Shown: positions 26,278-34,658 of the stretch, piece after piece | How positions within the stretch are numbered: the stretch's first letter is position 1 | Layout: every line of letters starts with the position of its first letter | From: Pseudomonas sp. ANT_J12 | GTDB taxonomy: Bacteria > Pseudomonadota > Gammaproteobacteria > Pseudomonadales > Pseudomonadaceae | NCBI RefSeq assembly: GCF_008370045.1 | Contig: NZ_VOBN01000016.1 | Location: 62,001-126,000, forward strand | Direction: 5' to 3' | Length of the DNA: 64,000 nt | Made by a program: the position numbers and the translations under genes | The notes under the pieces: model-generated | Told to the model about the DNA's origin: nothing | What the model saw: only the letters and a program-made list of their open reading frames with translations | Databases searched by the model: none

Positions 26278-26900
26278 AGGCTGATCCCGACATCGAAGAC
26301 GATGCTGCGACCGAGGTTGCTGCGCAAAAAGTCTGGCGCATCCGGATGGGCGAACAGCACCCGGGCGAAGGTCGGCCCGACCAGCGACAACGAGCGCCAA
26401 CCCTGGCGCAAGTACTCGGTAGGCGGCGGGAAATGGCTGTTGAGGTCCAGCACTTCGCGCTTGAGGCTGGCGAAGGCGATGATGTCCAGCTCGCCCAGGT
26501 CCATGCCGCGTTCTTTGTAGTTGTGGGCTTTTTTGCGCAGGGTCGGCGCCAGTCGCAGCAGGAATTCATTGGCCGGGATGCGTCGGGGCTTGGCCTCGCG
26601 ACGTACCAGGGAACTGAGGGAAAACGCGCTGCGCCTTCGTTGCAGTTCGTCGCGCCATTCGTCGTTGAGGCGTCGGCCTTCGTCGAGCACGAAGAACACC
26701 TCGAAACTGGCGTCGCGGAACAGCACGTCCGGCGGCTCCCCGGCGGGGGCGAATTCGTCGGCGCGGTAGGGAATGTTCAGGCCTTGCAGCAGGCGCTGGC
26801 AGACCCAACGCTCACGCTCCCATTTGCGGGCATTGGACAGGAACGCGTTGGCTTGCTCGGCCGCGATGGTCAGCAGGCGTAAATAATCTGAGTCATCCAT
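26274..26900 (-). CDS. DUF1780 family protein
   Basis: Conserved protein of 208 residues starting MDDSDYLRLLTIAAEQAN. I recognise the DUF1780 pattern (RKWERERWVCQRLLQGL; FEVFFVLDEGRRLNDEW), which some annotations call a putative endonuclease, but no nuclease active site is evident to me. The upstream in-frame start at 26930 lacks a clear ribosome site. It overlaps the MOSC gene by 4 bases and lies divergent from the small Trx-like gene. Function is unassigned. Confidence 0.75.
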   Translation of the reverse strand: MDDSDYLRLLTIAAEQANAFLSNARKWERERWVCQRLLQGLNIPYRADEFAPAGEPPDVLFRDASFEVFFVLDEGRRLNDEWRDELQRRRSAFSLSSLVRREAKPRRIPANEFLLRLAPTLRKKAHNYKERGMDLGELDIIAFASLKREVLDLNSHFPPPTEYLRQGWRSLSLVGPTFARVLFAHPDAPDFLRSNLGRSIVFDVGISL

Positions 26901-27027
26901 AGGCCCAAGCTTAGCGTTCAAATGCGACAAGCAGAAAGCCTTTACCGGTAAACGACGTTACTGGGCGGCCAGAACCGGCGGTGTAGACTGATATCCATCG
27001 TGCGTATCCACTATCGAGGAGTTGAAT

Positions 27028-27495
27028 GTGAAATATTGGCCGGTGTTGTTGCTCAGTCTTCTGCCCTTGTGGGCCCAGGCGTTGGAGGTGGGCGAGCGCC
27101 TGGCGCCCTGGACCTTGCTGGATCAATTCGATCAGGCCTACAGCCTCGACAACCAGACGCAGACGTTGCTGGTGGCGCGCAGCATGGACGCCGCGAAGCT
27201 GGTCGATGCCGCGTTGCAAGGCCAGCCCAAGGGCTATCTGGAGTCGCGCCAGACGGTATTTGTCGCGGACATCCAGCGCATGCCCCGGCTGATTGCAAAA
27301 ATGTTCGCTGTACCCAAGATGCGCGACTATGCCTATCGGGTCATGCTCGACCGCGATGGCCGCGTAGCGCCGCGCTATCCAGGGGCTGTGGACAACGTGC
27401 TGTGGCTGCAGCTCAAGGAGGGTCGCTTGGTTGAGCAGCACGAGTACGCCACGGCAGCGCAATTGCGAGAGGCGTTGGAGAAAGCCCGGCCATGA
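27028..27495 (+). CDS. Exported thioredoxin-fold-like protein without catalytic cysteines
   Basis: A 155-residue protein with signal peptide (VKYWPVLLLSLLPLWAQA, cut before LEVG). The GTG start at 27028 is 7 bases after GAGGAG; an ATG two bases earlier runs straight into TGA and cannot be used. The mature part (VGERLAPWTLLDQFDQAYSL, LLVARSMDAAKL, YRVMLDRDGRVAPRYPG) resembles thioredoxin-like/YtfJ folds, but there is no CxxC and no cysteine at all. The stop overlaps the next gene as ATGA. A redox role is therefore unlikely; the fold is inferred from pattern only. Confidence 0.65.
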   Translation: MKYWPVLLLSLLPLWAQALEVGERLAPWTLLDQFDQAYSLDNQTQTLLVARSMDAAKLVDAALQGQPKGYLESRQTVFVADIQRMPRLIAKMFAVPKMRDYAYRVMLDRDGRVAPRYPGAVDNVLWLQLKEGRLVEQHEYATAAQLREALEKARP

Positions 27496-28181
27496 TCGGT
27501 GCCGAGCTCCTGTCACCGGAGAGCCTGATAGTCGGCTGGGGGATTTACTTGCCCGTGCTGATCTGGGCGATCTGCCGTGCGCCCTGGGTCGAGCTGTTCA
27601 CCGACAGTCGTCGCCAGCATCTGTTGTTCGGCACGGTGTTCGCGCTGTTCATGTTGTGGCTGGTGCGACGGGATTTCGATACCGGCGTGTCGTATCACTT
27701 TATCGGCATGACCGCGGTGACGTTGCTGCTGGACTGGCCGCTGGCGATTGTCGGTGGCTTGATCGCGCAGATGGGGTTGGTACTGCTTGGGCGACAGGAC
27801 CTGATGGCCGTCGGGGTGAATGGTTCGCTACTGATTCTGCTGCCGGTGCTGGTGACGGAATGCTGCGCGATCCTCGTCGAGCGGGCCCAGCCGCGTAATC
27901 CCTTTGTGTATATCTTCGTTTCCGGTTTCTTTGCGGCGGCGCTGTCGGCGTTGTTGTGCCTGTTGCTGGCGCTCACGTTGCTGTGGTGGGACGAACGCTT
28001 TGCGATGCCGTACTGGCTGGAAGATTTTGTCGGTTACTTGTGGCTGCTGATTTTCCCCGAGGCGTTTATCAACGGCATGATCATCAGTGCGCTGGTGGTG
28101 TTCAGTCCTGAGTGGCTGGAGACTTTCAACCGCACCCGCTACCTTTCGGCGCCCTGGAAAGACGACGATCCCAAGTCTTGA
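27492..28181 (+). CDS. Energy-coupling factor permease-like membrane protein (CbiM-type)
   Basis: Polytopic membrane protein of 229 residues with about six hydrophobic segments, resembling the CbiM/NikM family of metal ECF transporters (PNPFVYIF region, and FPEAFINGMIISALVVFSP near the C terminus, a family signature). The canonical N-terminal Met-His-Ile metal loop of CbiM is missing (it begins MIGAELLSPES). No ATPase or CbiQ partner is nearby. It overlaps the Trx-like gene by 4 bases. Substrate transport is unproven. Confidence 0.75.
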   Translation: MIGAELLSPESLIVGWGIYLPVLIWAICRAPWVELFTDSRRQHLLFGTVFALFMLWLVRRDFDTGVSYHFIGMTAVTLLLDWPLAIVGGLIAQMGLVLLGRQDLMAVGVNGSLLILLPVLVTECCAILVERAQPRNPFVYIFVSGFFAAALSALLCLLLALTLLWWDERFAMPYWLEDFVGYLWLLIFPEAFINGMIISALVVFSPEWLETFNRTRYLSAPWKDDDPKS

Positions 28182-28244
28182 TCCACATCAAATCGGTCAG
28201 GTGCTCGCGAACTCATGCTCGGCGAAACCTTCAGGAGCACCGAT

Positions 28245-28460
28245 ATGAGCGTTTACGAGTGGGCAAGGCAGGAGTTGCGTCACAGCCTGGATGCGGCGCA
28301 GGAAGTCGGGTTTGATCCGGGGTTGAGCCTGCGCGCCTTGCTCAGTGCGGTGGTGCAACAGAGCAAGGCGGTGCGCAGTGTCGAGGACCTGGCGGATGAG
28401 TTGCAGTTTCTCGCCGAGAACCTCGATGACGGGCAGGACTACGGTTTCATGCGGCCCTGA
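28245..28460 (+). CDS. Small conserved protein of unknown function
   Basis: 71 residues: MSVYEWARQELRHSLDAAQE, an all-helical, charged protein ending DDGQDYGFMRP. Start at 28245 follows AGGAG. I recognise it only as a conserved Pseudomonas protein beside yacG. The downstream yacG gene is convergent, 9 bases away. No motif, signal peptide or membrane segment is evident. Confidence 0.7.
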   Translation: MSVYEWARQELRHSLDAAQEVGFDPGLSLRALLSAVVQQSKAVRSVEDLADELQFLAENLDDGQDYGFMRP

Positions 28461-28469
28461 TGTTAGTGA

Positions 28470-28670
28470 TCAGTGACGCGGCTCGAAGTCTTCGCTGAAC
28501 AGGTCGTCCTCGGCATCCGGGCTCACCGGGATCTTGTGTTCTTCCGACGCCCAGGCTCCCAGGTCGATCAGTTTGCAACGGTCCGAACAGAAGGGCCGGA
28601 AGACGTTCTCCGGTTTCCATTCCACGGGTGCGCCGCAAGTCGGGCATTCGACGGTCGAGATTGGGCTCAT
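28470..28670 (-). CDS. yacG: DNA gyrase inhibitor YacG (zinc protein)
   Basis: A 66-residue zinc protein that binds GyrB and inhibits gyrase in E. coli. The four zinc cysteines are visible: CPTC at residues 9-12 and CSDRC at 28-32, followed by DLGAWASEEHKIP, a family signature, and an acidic tail. It overlaps coaE by 4 bases and is the last gene of the pilB-pilC-pilD-coaE-yacG unit. Confidence 0.95.
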   Translation of the reverse strand: MSPISTVECPTCGAPVEWKPENVFRPFCSDRCKLIDLGAWASEEHKIPVSPDAEDDLFSEDFEPRH

Positions 28671-29290
28671 GACTGGCCTCCACGCAAAGTAAGGTAAAAG
28701 TGATGCAGGCGTTCGACCTCGCTGTGCAGCCAGGCGAGGTCGCGGTCGTTGACCACCACATCGTCGGCATGGCTCACGCGATCCTGGCGGCTGGACTGGG
28801 CCTTGAGGATCGCCTGGACCTGTTGCTCGCTGGTCTGGTCACGCTGCAGGGTGCGTTCGATCTGTAGTTGTTCCGGCGCGTCGATCACCAGCACCCGTTG
28901 GGTCATGGCGTTCTGCCCGGACTCGATCAACAGCGGCGACACCAGAATCGCGTAAGGCGATTGTGCCTTGGCCAAGTGAGTAACGATTTCCTCGGCGATC
29001 AGCGGATGCAGCAACGCTTCGAGCCAGCGGCGTTCCTCCGGGACTTCGAAGATCAGTTTGCGCAGCGCCGCGCGATCGAGTTGGCCATCGGCTTGCAGTA
29101 CGCCGGGGCCGAAGTGCTCGGCGATCTTAGCGAGCGCCGGACGCCCCGGTTCCACCACCCAGCGTGCCGCGTGATCGGCGTCCACCACATGCACACCGAG
29201 GTCGATGAAGTGCTGGGCCGCCGCGCTTTTGCCGCTGCCGATGCCGCCGGTCAGGCCGAGAATCCAGGGTTTTTCCACAGGGGTATTCAT
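28667..29290 (-). CDS. coaE: Dephospho-CoA kinase
   Basis: Last step of coenzyme A synthesis: phosphorylates dephospho-CoA. The 207-residue protein starts MNTPVEKPWILGLTGGIGSG at 29290, with the P-loop GGIGSGKS. VVDADHAARWVVEPG and LLIESG motifs follow, typical of CoaE. A longer opening to 29947 runs through pilD and is rejected. It overlaps pilD (ATGA) and yacG by 4 bases each. Confidence 0.95.
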   Translation of the reverse strand: MNTPVEKPWILGLTGGIGSGKSAAAQHFIDLGVHVVDADHAARWVVEPGRPALAKIAEHFGPGVLQADGQLDRAALRKLIFEVPEERRWLEALLHPLIAEEIVTHLAKAQSPYAILVSPLLIESGQNAMTQRVLVIDAPEQLQIERTLQRDQTSEQQVQAILKAQSSRQDRVSHADDVVVNDRDLAWLHSEVERLHHFYLTLRGGQS

Positions 29291-30159
29291 TTCAAACCGA
29301 CAAACTGCCAATAGAAGCCGGTTATTTGACCACCCCAGAGCAATGCAATCCAGCCAGCAATCGCCAGATAGGGACCGAAGGGGATGGGCGTCGAGGTTTT
29401 CGCGTCGCGCAAGCGCAGCAAAATCACCCCGAGAATCGCCCCCACCAGCGATGACAGGAGGATGGTCAGCGGCAGAATCTGCCAACCGCCCCAGGCCCCC
29501 AGCATCGCCAGCAGCTTGAAGTCGCCATGGCCGATGCCGTCCTTGCCGGTGATCAGCTTGAACAGCCAGAACACCGACCACAGCGCCATGTAGCCGGCCA
29601 CCGCGCCCCACAAGGCATCGTGCAAGGGCACGAACAGCTCGAAGCTGTTGACGATCAGCCCCAGCCACAACAACGGCAGCACCAGCACGTCGGGCAACAG
29701 TTGATGCTCGGCATCGATCAGGCTCATGGCCAACAGGCCCCAGCTCAACACCAGCATCAGGCCGCCAGGCCAGCCGAAACCGAAATGCCAGGCGACGAAC
29801 GCCGAGAGCAAGCCGCAGGCCAGTTCGGTCAGTGGGTAACGCTTGCTGATCGGTGCGGCGCAGGTCGAACAGCGCCCGCGCAGCAACAGGTAACTGAGCA
29901 GCGGGATGTTTTCCCAGGCTCGGATCCGGTGGGCGCAGTGCGGGCATTGGGAATGGGGCAGCATCAGGTTATAGGTCGGCAGGGGCGTCTCACCGGGTAA
30001 GCCCAAGACATCGTGGGCCTGCACGCGCCATTCCCGTTCGAGCATCTTCGGCAGGCGCCAGACCACCACGTTGAGGAAGCTGCCGATCACTAGGCCGAGC
30101 ACCAGCGCAAAGATCACGAAGGCCAGCGGATAGAGGGTCAAGTAGTCGATCAAGGGCAT
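29287..30159 (-). CDS. pilD: Prepilin peptidase/N-methyltransferase PilD
   Basis: Inner-membrane enzyme (290 residues) that cleaves prepilin leaders and methylates the new N terminus; its substrates in this window include PilA, PilE, FimU-like, FimT-like, PilV, PilW and PilX. Two CxxC pairs in the cytoplasmic N-terminal domain (CPHC and CSTC) bind metal, and the aspartyl protease residues lie in LIDAEHQLLPD and GHGDFKLLA. Start MPLIDYLTLYPLAF at 30159. It follows pilC after 1 base. Confidence 0.97.
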   Translation of the reverse strand: MPLIDYLTLYPLAFVIFALVLGLVIGSFLNVVVWRLPKMLEREWRVQAHDVLGLPGETPLPTYNLMLPHSQCPHCAHRIRAWENIPLLSYLLLRGRCSTCAAPISKRYPLTELACGLLSAFVAWHFGFGWPGGLMLVLSWGLLAMSLIDAEHQLLPDVLVLPLLWLGLIVNSFELFVPLHDALWGAVAGYMALWSVFWLFKLITGKDGIGHGDFKLLAMLGAWGGWQILPLTILLSSLVGAILGVILLRLRDAKTSTPIPFGPYLAIAGWIALLWGGQITGFYWQFVGLK

Positions 30160-30160
30160 G

Positions 30161-31378
30161 TCAGATCGCTGAGCCGAGTTGGAAAATGGGGAGGTACATG
30201 GCAACCACCAGACCGCCGACGACGACGCCCAGCACCACCATAATGAACGGTTCCATCAGGCTGGTCAGGTTGTCGACCATGTTGTCGACTTCGTCCTCGT
30301 AGAAGCTGGCGACCTTGTCGAGCATGTCGTCGAGGGCGCCGGACTCCTCGCCGATGGCTGCCATCTGGATCGCCATGTTCGGGAACACGCCCGAAGTGCG
30401 CATGGCAAAGTTCAGCTGCATGCCGGTCGACACGTCCTGCTTGATGCGCAGCACCGCACGTTTGAACACGATATTGCCGGTGGCGCCGGCCACCGATTCC
30501 AGGGCATCCACCAGCGGCACCCCGGCGGCGAAGGTGGTCGACAGCGTGCGGGCGTAGCGGGCCACGGCGGACTTGTACATCAGCGTGCCCACCAAGGGCA
30601 GTTTCAACAGCCAGGTGTCCACCCGATCGCGAAAGACCTGGGATTTTTTGAAGGCGCGACGCACACCGTAGATCGCCGCAGCCATGACGCCGAGCATCAC
30701 CCACCACCATTCCTGCATGAACTCCGACAGGTTGATCACCATCAAGGTGAAGCCCGGCAGTTCGGCGCCAAACCCGGCGAACACAGTCTTGAACTGCGGC
30801 ACCACCTTGACCAGCAAAATCCCGGTGACGATGATCGCGACGAACACCACGGCCAGCGGGTAGGTCATGGCTTTCTTGATCTTGGCCTTGAGGCTCTCGC
30901 TCTTTTCCTTATAGGTCGCGACCCGATCCAGAAGCGTATCCAGGGCGCCGGCCTGTTCACCGGCGTCCACCAGGTTGCAGTACAACTCATCAAAATATTG
31001 CGGCTTCTTGCGCAGGGAGGCGGCGAAGCTGTTACCGGCCGCGACCTCCTGTTTCACCTCATCCACCAGCTTGCGCATGGCCGGGTTGTCGAAGCCTTCG
31101 CCAATGATGTCGAACGACTGCAGCAGCGGCACACCGGCCTTCATCATGGTCGCCATCTGCCGGGTGAACAGGGAGATGTCCTGGGCCTTGATGCGTTTGC
31201 CCAGGCTGAAAATAGACGCGGATTTCTTGCGCACCTTGCCCGGGTTGATCCCCTGCTTGCGCAGCTGTGCCTTGATCAGCGCCGGGTTCTGACCGCTCAA
31301 CTCGCCGCTCATCTTCGTGCCTTTCTTGTCCATGCCTTCCCAGGCGTAGACGCTGATTTTTGCTGCCTTGACCGCCAT
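30161..31378 (-). CDS. pilC: Type IV pilus inner-membrane platform PilC
   Basis: Platform protein that couples the assembly ATPase to pilin insertion; 405 residues. Two T2SSF domains: SLFTRQMATMMKAGVPLLQSFDIIGEG and YARTLSTTFAAGVPLVDALESVAGATG, and three transmembrane segments. It ends with LGVVVGGLVVAMYLPIFQLG, a family signature. It starts 2 bases after pilB and is followed by pilD after 1 base, so pilB-pilC-pilD-coaE-yacG is one unit. Confidence 0.97.
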   Translation of the reverse strand: MAVKAAKISVYAWEGMDKKGTKMSGELSGQNPALIKAQLRKQGINPGKVRKKSASIFSLGKRIKAQDISLFTRQMATMMKAGVPLLQSFDIIGEGFDNPAMRKLVDEVKQEVAAGNSFAASLRKKPQYFDELYCNLVDAGEQAGALDTLLDRVATYKEKSESLKAKIKKAMTYPLAVVFVAIIVTGILLVKVVPQFKTVFAGFGAELPGFTLMVINLSEFMQEWWWVMLGVMAAAIYGVRRAFKKSQVFRDRVDTWLLKLPLVGTLMYKSAVARYARTLSTTFAAGVPLVDALESVAGATGNIVFKRAVLRIKQDVSTGMQLNFAMRTSGVFPNMAIQMAAIGEESGALDDMLDKVASFYEDEVDNMVDNLTSLMEPFIMVVLGVVVGGLVVAMYLPIFQLGSAI

Positions 31379-31380
31379 GT

Positions 31381-33081
31381 TCAGTCCTTGGTGACCCGGT
31401 TGATTTCTTCAAGGCTGGTGATGCCTTGCATGGCCTTGATCAGCCCCGACGTACGCAGATCGTTGAAGCCGTCCTTGCGCATCTGGATGTCGATTTCCAG
31501 GGAGTTACCCTCGGCCATGATCAGCCGTTGCAGGTCCGGGGTGTTCTTCACCACTTCATATATCCCGATTCGCCCTTTGTAACCGTTGTTGCACTGATCG
31601 CAACCGACGGGCTCATAGATCGTGAAAGAACCGATGCGTTCCTCGGGGAAGCCTTCCTTGATCAGGGCCTCCCGGGGAATCTTGATCGGCGTCTTGCAAT
31701 GACTGCACAATTTGCGCGCCAGGCGCTGGGCGATGATCAGGCTGACCGAGGTGGCGATGTTGAAGCCGGGGATGCCCATGTTGTGCAGGCGGGTCAGGGT
31801 TTCGGCGGCGCTGTTGGTGTGCAGGGTCGACAGCACCAGGTGCCCGGTCTGGGCGGCCTTGATCGCGATTTCTGCGGTTTCCAGGTCACGGATCTCGCCG
31901 ACCATGATCACGTCCGGGTCCTGACGCAGGAACGAGCGCAAGGCCTGGGCGAAATCCAGTCCCTGCCTGGGATTGACGTTGACCTGGTTGATGCCTTCCA
32001 TGTTGATCTCCACCGGGTCTTCGGCGGTGGAGATGTTGATGTCCACGGTGTTGAGAATATTCAGCCCGGTATACAGCGACACAGTTTTACCCGAACCGGT
32101 GGGGCCGGTGACCAGAATCATCCCCTGCGGCTGCTTGAGCGCGGCCATGAACAGGGCTTTCTGGTCGGGCTCGTAGCCGAGGGCGTCGATGCCCATTTGC
32201 GCGCTGGACGGGTCGAGGATCCGGATCACCACTTTCTCGCCCCACAGCGTCGGCAGGGTGTTGACCCGGAAGTCGATGGACTTGCTCTTGGACAGGCGCA
32301 TCTTGATCCGCCCGTCCTGAGGTTTGCGTCGCTCGGAAATGTCGAGGCTGGCCATGACCTTGAGGCGGGCGGCAATCCGTCCGGCCAGTTGAATCGGTGG
32401 CTTGGCCACTTCGCGCAGAATGCCGTCGGTGCGCATCCGCACCCGGTAGGTTTTTTCGTAGGGTTCGAAGTGCAGGTCGGAAGAGCCGCTCTTGATCGCA
32501 TCCAGCAGCATCTTGTGGACGAACCGCACCACGGGCGCGTCGTCGGCATCCTGCCCGGCGATGGAATCGTGGTTTTTGTCGTCGGGCGACTCGATGTCCA
32601 GGCCATCCAGGTCAACGTCGGCCATTTCTTCCAGGCCGGTGGTGTGGGTGTCGAAGAATTTTTCGATGGCGTCGCTGAGCTTGTCGTCCTCCACCAGAAT
32701 GGCTTCGGTGCTCAGCCCGGTGCTGAACTGGATGTCGTTGATCGCTTGATGGTTGGTGGGGTCGGAAATCCCCACGAACAATTTATTGCCACGTCGCCAG
32801 AGGGGCAGGGCGTGGTGCAGGCGAACCAGTTTCTCGCTGACCAGCCCTTTGGGCTGGGTTTCCTTGTCCAGGCAATTGAGGTCCAGCAAGGCCATGCCGA
32901 AGTGCTCCGAGGCAATCTCCGCCACCTGCCGGCTTCGCACCAGTTTGTTCTGCACCAGGTAGCTGACCAGGGAGATGCGATTGCGTTGGGCTTGCTGATA
33001 CGCCTGTTGCGCGCTTTTTTCAGTGAGCAGTTCGGCCAGCACCAATTGCTTGGCCAGGCCACTAAGGGCGATGTCGTTCAT
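31381..33081 (-). CDS. pilB: Type IV pilus extension ATPase PilB
   Basis: Hexameric ATPase that powers pilus extension; 566 residues. The N-terminal MshE/GspE-N domain covers about 1-150, then the ATPase core with Walker A GPTGSGKT, Asp box, Walker B and His box (VLSTLHTNSA), and a tetracysteine zinc motif CSHC...CDQC near the C terminus. The first gene of the pilB-pilC-pilD-coaE-yacG operon, divergent from pilA with 225 bases between starts. Confidence 0.97.
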   Translation of the reverse strand: MNDIALSGLAKQLVLAELLTEKSAQQAYQQAQRNRISLVSYLVQNKLVRSRQVAEIASEHFGMALLDLNCLDKETQPKGLVSEKLVRLHHALPLWRRGNKLFVGISDPTNHQAINDIQFSTGLSTEAILVEDDKLSDAIEKFFDTHTTGLEEMADVDLDGLDIESPDDKNHDSIAGQDADDAPVVRFVHKMLLDAIKSGSSDLHFEPYEKTYRVRMRTDGILREVAKPPIQLAGRIAARLKVMASLDISERRKPQDGRIKMRLSKSKSIDFRVNTLPTLWGEKVVIRILDPSSAQMGIDALGYEPDQKALFMAALKQPQGMILVTGPTGSGKTVSLYTGLNILNTVDINISTAEDPVEINMEGINQVNVNPRQGLDFAQALRSFLRQDPDVIMVGEIRDLETAEIAIKAAQTGHLVLSTLHTNSAAETLTRLHNMGIPGFNIATSVSLIIAQRLARKLCSHCKTPIKIPREALIKEGFPEERIGSFTIYEPVGCDQCNNGYKGRIGIYEVVKNTPDLQRLIMAEGNSLEIDIQMRKDGFNDLRTSGLIKAMQGITSLEEINRVTKD

Positions 33082-33154
33082 GGGGATACCGGACGCAGAC
33101 AGTTCATGACTTATAGCCTAGTCAAGGCGAGGAACCAAACCAGCGGTGTTGAGG

Positions 33155-33169
33155 TGACAAAAAGTGTCA
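33155..33169. promoter_or_regulatory. TGACA-N5-TGTCA inverted repeat, candidate PilR site upstream of pilA
   Basis: TGACAAAAAGTGTCA lies 74-88 bases upstream of the pilA sigma-54 promoter. P. aeruginosa PilR binds C/G-TGTC elements upstream of pilA, and GTGTC is present here. The position suits an enhancer; binding is inferred. Confidence 0.6.
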
Positions 33170-33242
33170 GATAGTGCGGATTCAGGGAGTAGGAAAGGGC
33201 GCTTTCTTTGCGCCGCGCCCCGTGTACAGGGCATGCGAGGCT

Positions 33243-33258
33243 TGGCACGGACCCTGCT
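33243..33258 (+). promoter_or_regulatory. Sigma-54 promoter of pilA
   Basis: TGGCAC-GGACC-CTGCT at 33243-33258: -24 GG and -12 GC separated by the exact 10-base interval of RpoN promoters. It lies about 50 bases before the pilA start. PilS-PilR and RpoN control of pilA is established in P. aeruginosa; pilS and pilR are both in this window. Confidence 0.9.
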
Positions 33259-33306
33259 GGGGCTTATTCAGATCATGAGATTCCGACTCATGCATGGAGC
33301 TTGTCT

Positions 33307-33720
33307 ATGAATATTCAGAAAGGTTTTACGTTGATCGAGCTGTTGATCGTGGTGGCGATCATCGGGATTCTGGCGACGTTTGCGATTCCGGCTTATACCA
33401 AGTACCAGGCGCGGGCCAAGGTGACGGCCGGGATCGCGGAAGTCTCCGCGCTCAAGGTGGCGTATGAAGACATTATCAATGCAGGTTCGGCTGACCCGAC
33501 GGCCGCTACTGTCGCGCCGAGTTTCGCTTCGCAAAACTGCACCCTGACAGTCACTGGCACCGTTGCCTCCGGTGCAGGGACCATTGCCTGCACGCTGATT
33601 CAAGCGCCGGCGCCTGTGTTGGGCAAGGTGATTACCTTGACTCGCACGGCGGCTGCGGGGTGGTCGTGTGCGACCACTGCCCTGAAGGATTACTCGACGC
33701 CGAGCTGCCCGGGCGCTTGA
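33307..33720 (+). CDS. pilA: Major type IV pilin PilA
   Basis: Major pilus subunit, 137 residues. Leader MNIQKG is cut by PilD to leave FTLIELLIVVAIIGILATFA, the canonical N terminus with Glu5. The globular part carries four cysteines (QNCTL, IACTL, WSCATT, PSCPGA), allowing two disulfides, of which the last defines the C-terminal D-region. A shorter globular domain than P. aeruginosa pilin (about 150). The start follows GGAGCTTGTCT (GGAG). A tRNA-Thr that follows pilA in P. aeruginosa is absent. Divergent from pilBCD. Confidence 0.95.
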   Translation: MNIQKGFTLIELLIVVAIIGILATFAIPAYTKYQARAKVTAGIAEVSALKVAYEDIINAGSADPTAATVAPSFASQNCTLTVTGTVASGAGTIACTLIQAPAPVLGKVITLTRTAAAGWSCATTALKDYSTPSCPGA

Positions 33721-33740
33721 TATTCCTTTAGCAGAATCAA

Positions 33741-33771
33741 TACCCCGCCCTTGATGGCGGGGTATTTTTTT
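33741..33771 (+). terminator. Intrinsic terminator of pilA
   Basis: TACCCCGCC / GGCGGGGTA with a 6-base loop and a T run, 20 bases after the stop. The remaining 290 bases to the next gene hold no gene I can support. Confidence 0.93.
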
Positions 33772-34065
33772 GTCTGAACGCTGCCGAAAACGCGCATTCG
33801 TTAAATCCATTTCACCCTCTACCGGGTGAACAAGGAAATTCCCGGCAATTCATGGCCTTAGGCCTGCTTCAAAACCCGCAACTTGCATGTCGATAACGTC
33901 CGGCTCATGCATTTTGCATGATTCCGGAATTTCGCATATTTTATAAGTTGTTGTTTTATAACGATTTATTGTCTGTCTCAAAGTTGGCACAGCGTTCGCA
34001 ATATACCCAGTAACCCTGCTGAGAAGACACGCAGCAGACTTTATAGAAAAACAGGAGTTACTCGT

Positions 34066-34416
34066 ATGAAGAAGTTCGCTATTGCTACTGCTACCGCGCT
34101 GACCCTGACCATGGCCGGTGCAGCTTTTGCACAGACCACTACCACCACCCAAGCCCCGATGACTCTGGCGGCCGGTGAAATGACCAAGGCCAAGGAAACC
34201 ACTTCCGATACCTGGATCACTACCAAAGTCAAAAGCGACCTGGTAACCGAGAAAGGCATTCCAGGCACTGACATCAAAGTAGAAACCAACAAAGGTGTTG
34301 TATCCCTGTCGTCGACTGTAGCCATTACCGACGCTCAGAAAACCACCGCTGTTGCGATCACCAAGAAAATCAAAGGCGTTAAAGCGGTTTCCGCTGACGG
34401 CCTGAAAGCCGAGTAA
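34066..34416 (+). CDS. Exported BON-domain protein
   Basis: Predicted periplasmic protein of 116 residues. A signal peptide (MKKFAIATATALTLTMAGAA, cut after AFA) is followed by a Thr-rich stretch and one BON domain: SDTWITTKVKSDLVTEKGI, then NKGVVSLSSTVAI. Proteins with this fold (OsmY, Kbp) bind phospholipid or act in osmotic stress. It has an own terminator, so it is monocistronic. The codons and composition (many Thr, Lys) differ slightly from neighbours, consistent with a highly expressed envelope protein. It begins after an AGGAG site. Confidence 0.88.
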   Translation: MKKFAIATATALTLTMAGAAFAQTTTTTQAPMTLAAGEMTKAKETTSDTWITTKVKSDLVTEKGIPGTDIKVETNKGVVSLSSTVAITDAQKTTAVAITKKIKGVKAVSADGLKAE

Positions 34417-34523
34417 GGCAAGACTTCTCCGCTTGAACCGGGAGAAGGCGTGGCAGACGAGCCGAGCCATACGTCTGCCGCCTCTGGAGAGTTCATGCGA
34501 AGGCCACAAGGATGTGGCCATTA

Positions 34524-34557
34524 CAGGCCTCCGACATTCGTGTCGGGGGCCTGTTTT
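34524..34557 (+). terminator. Intrinsic terminator of the BON-domain gene
   Basis: CAGGCCTCCGACA-TTCG-TGTCGGGGGCCTG followed by TTTT, about 110 bases after the stop, with a UUCG tetraloop. Confidence 0.9.
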
Positions 34558-34570
34558 ATTCCGGGTCGTA

Positions 34571-34658
34571 AAAGCAAAAGATCGCAGCCTTCGACAGCTC
34601 CTGCACAAGTGATGTATTCACCCCGTAGGCGCTGCCGAAGGTTGCGATCTTTTGCTCT
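34571..34658. repeat. Inverted REP-like pair (AAAAGATCGCAGCCTTCG type)
   Basis: Left arm GCAAAAGATCGCAGCCTTCG near 34574 and right arm CGAAGGTTGCGATCTTTTGC near 34637 are inverse complements with one mismatch, separated by about 43 bases. This is the same family as the arms at 12.0 kb. It lies between convergent genes and may form a hairpin. Confidence 0.8.

Noticed and set aside
31426..33174. Plus-strand open frame opposite pilB
   Set aside because: Antisense shadow; no motif and no ribosome site.
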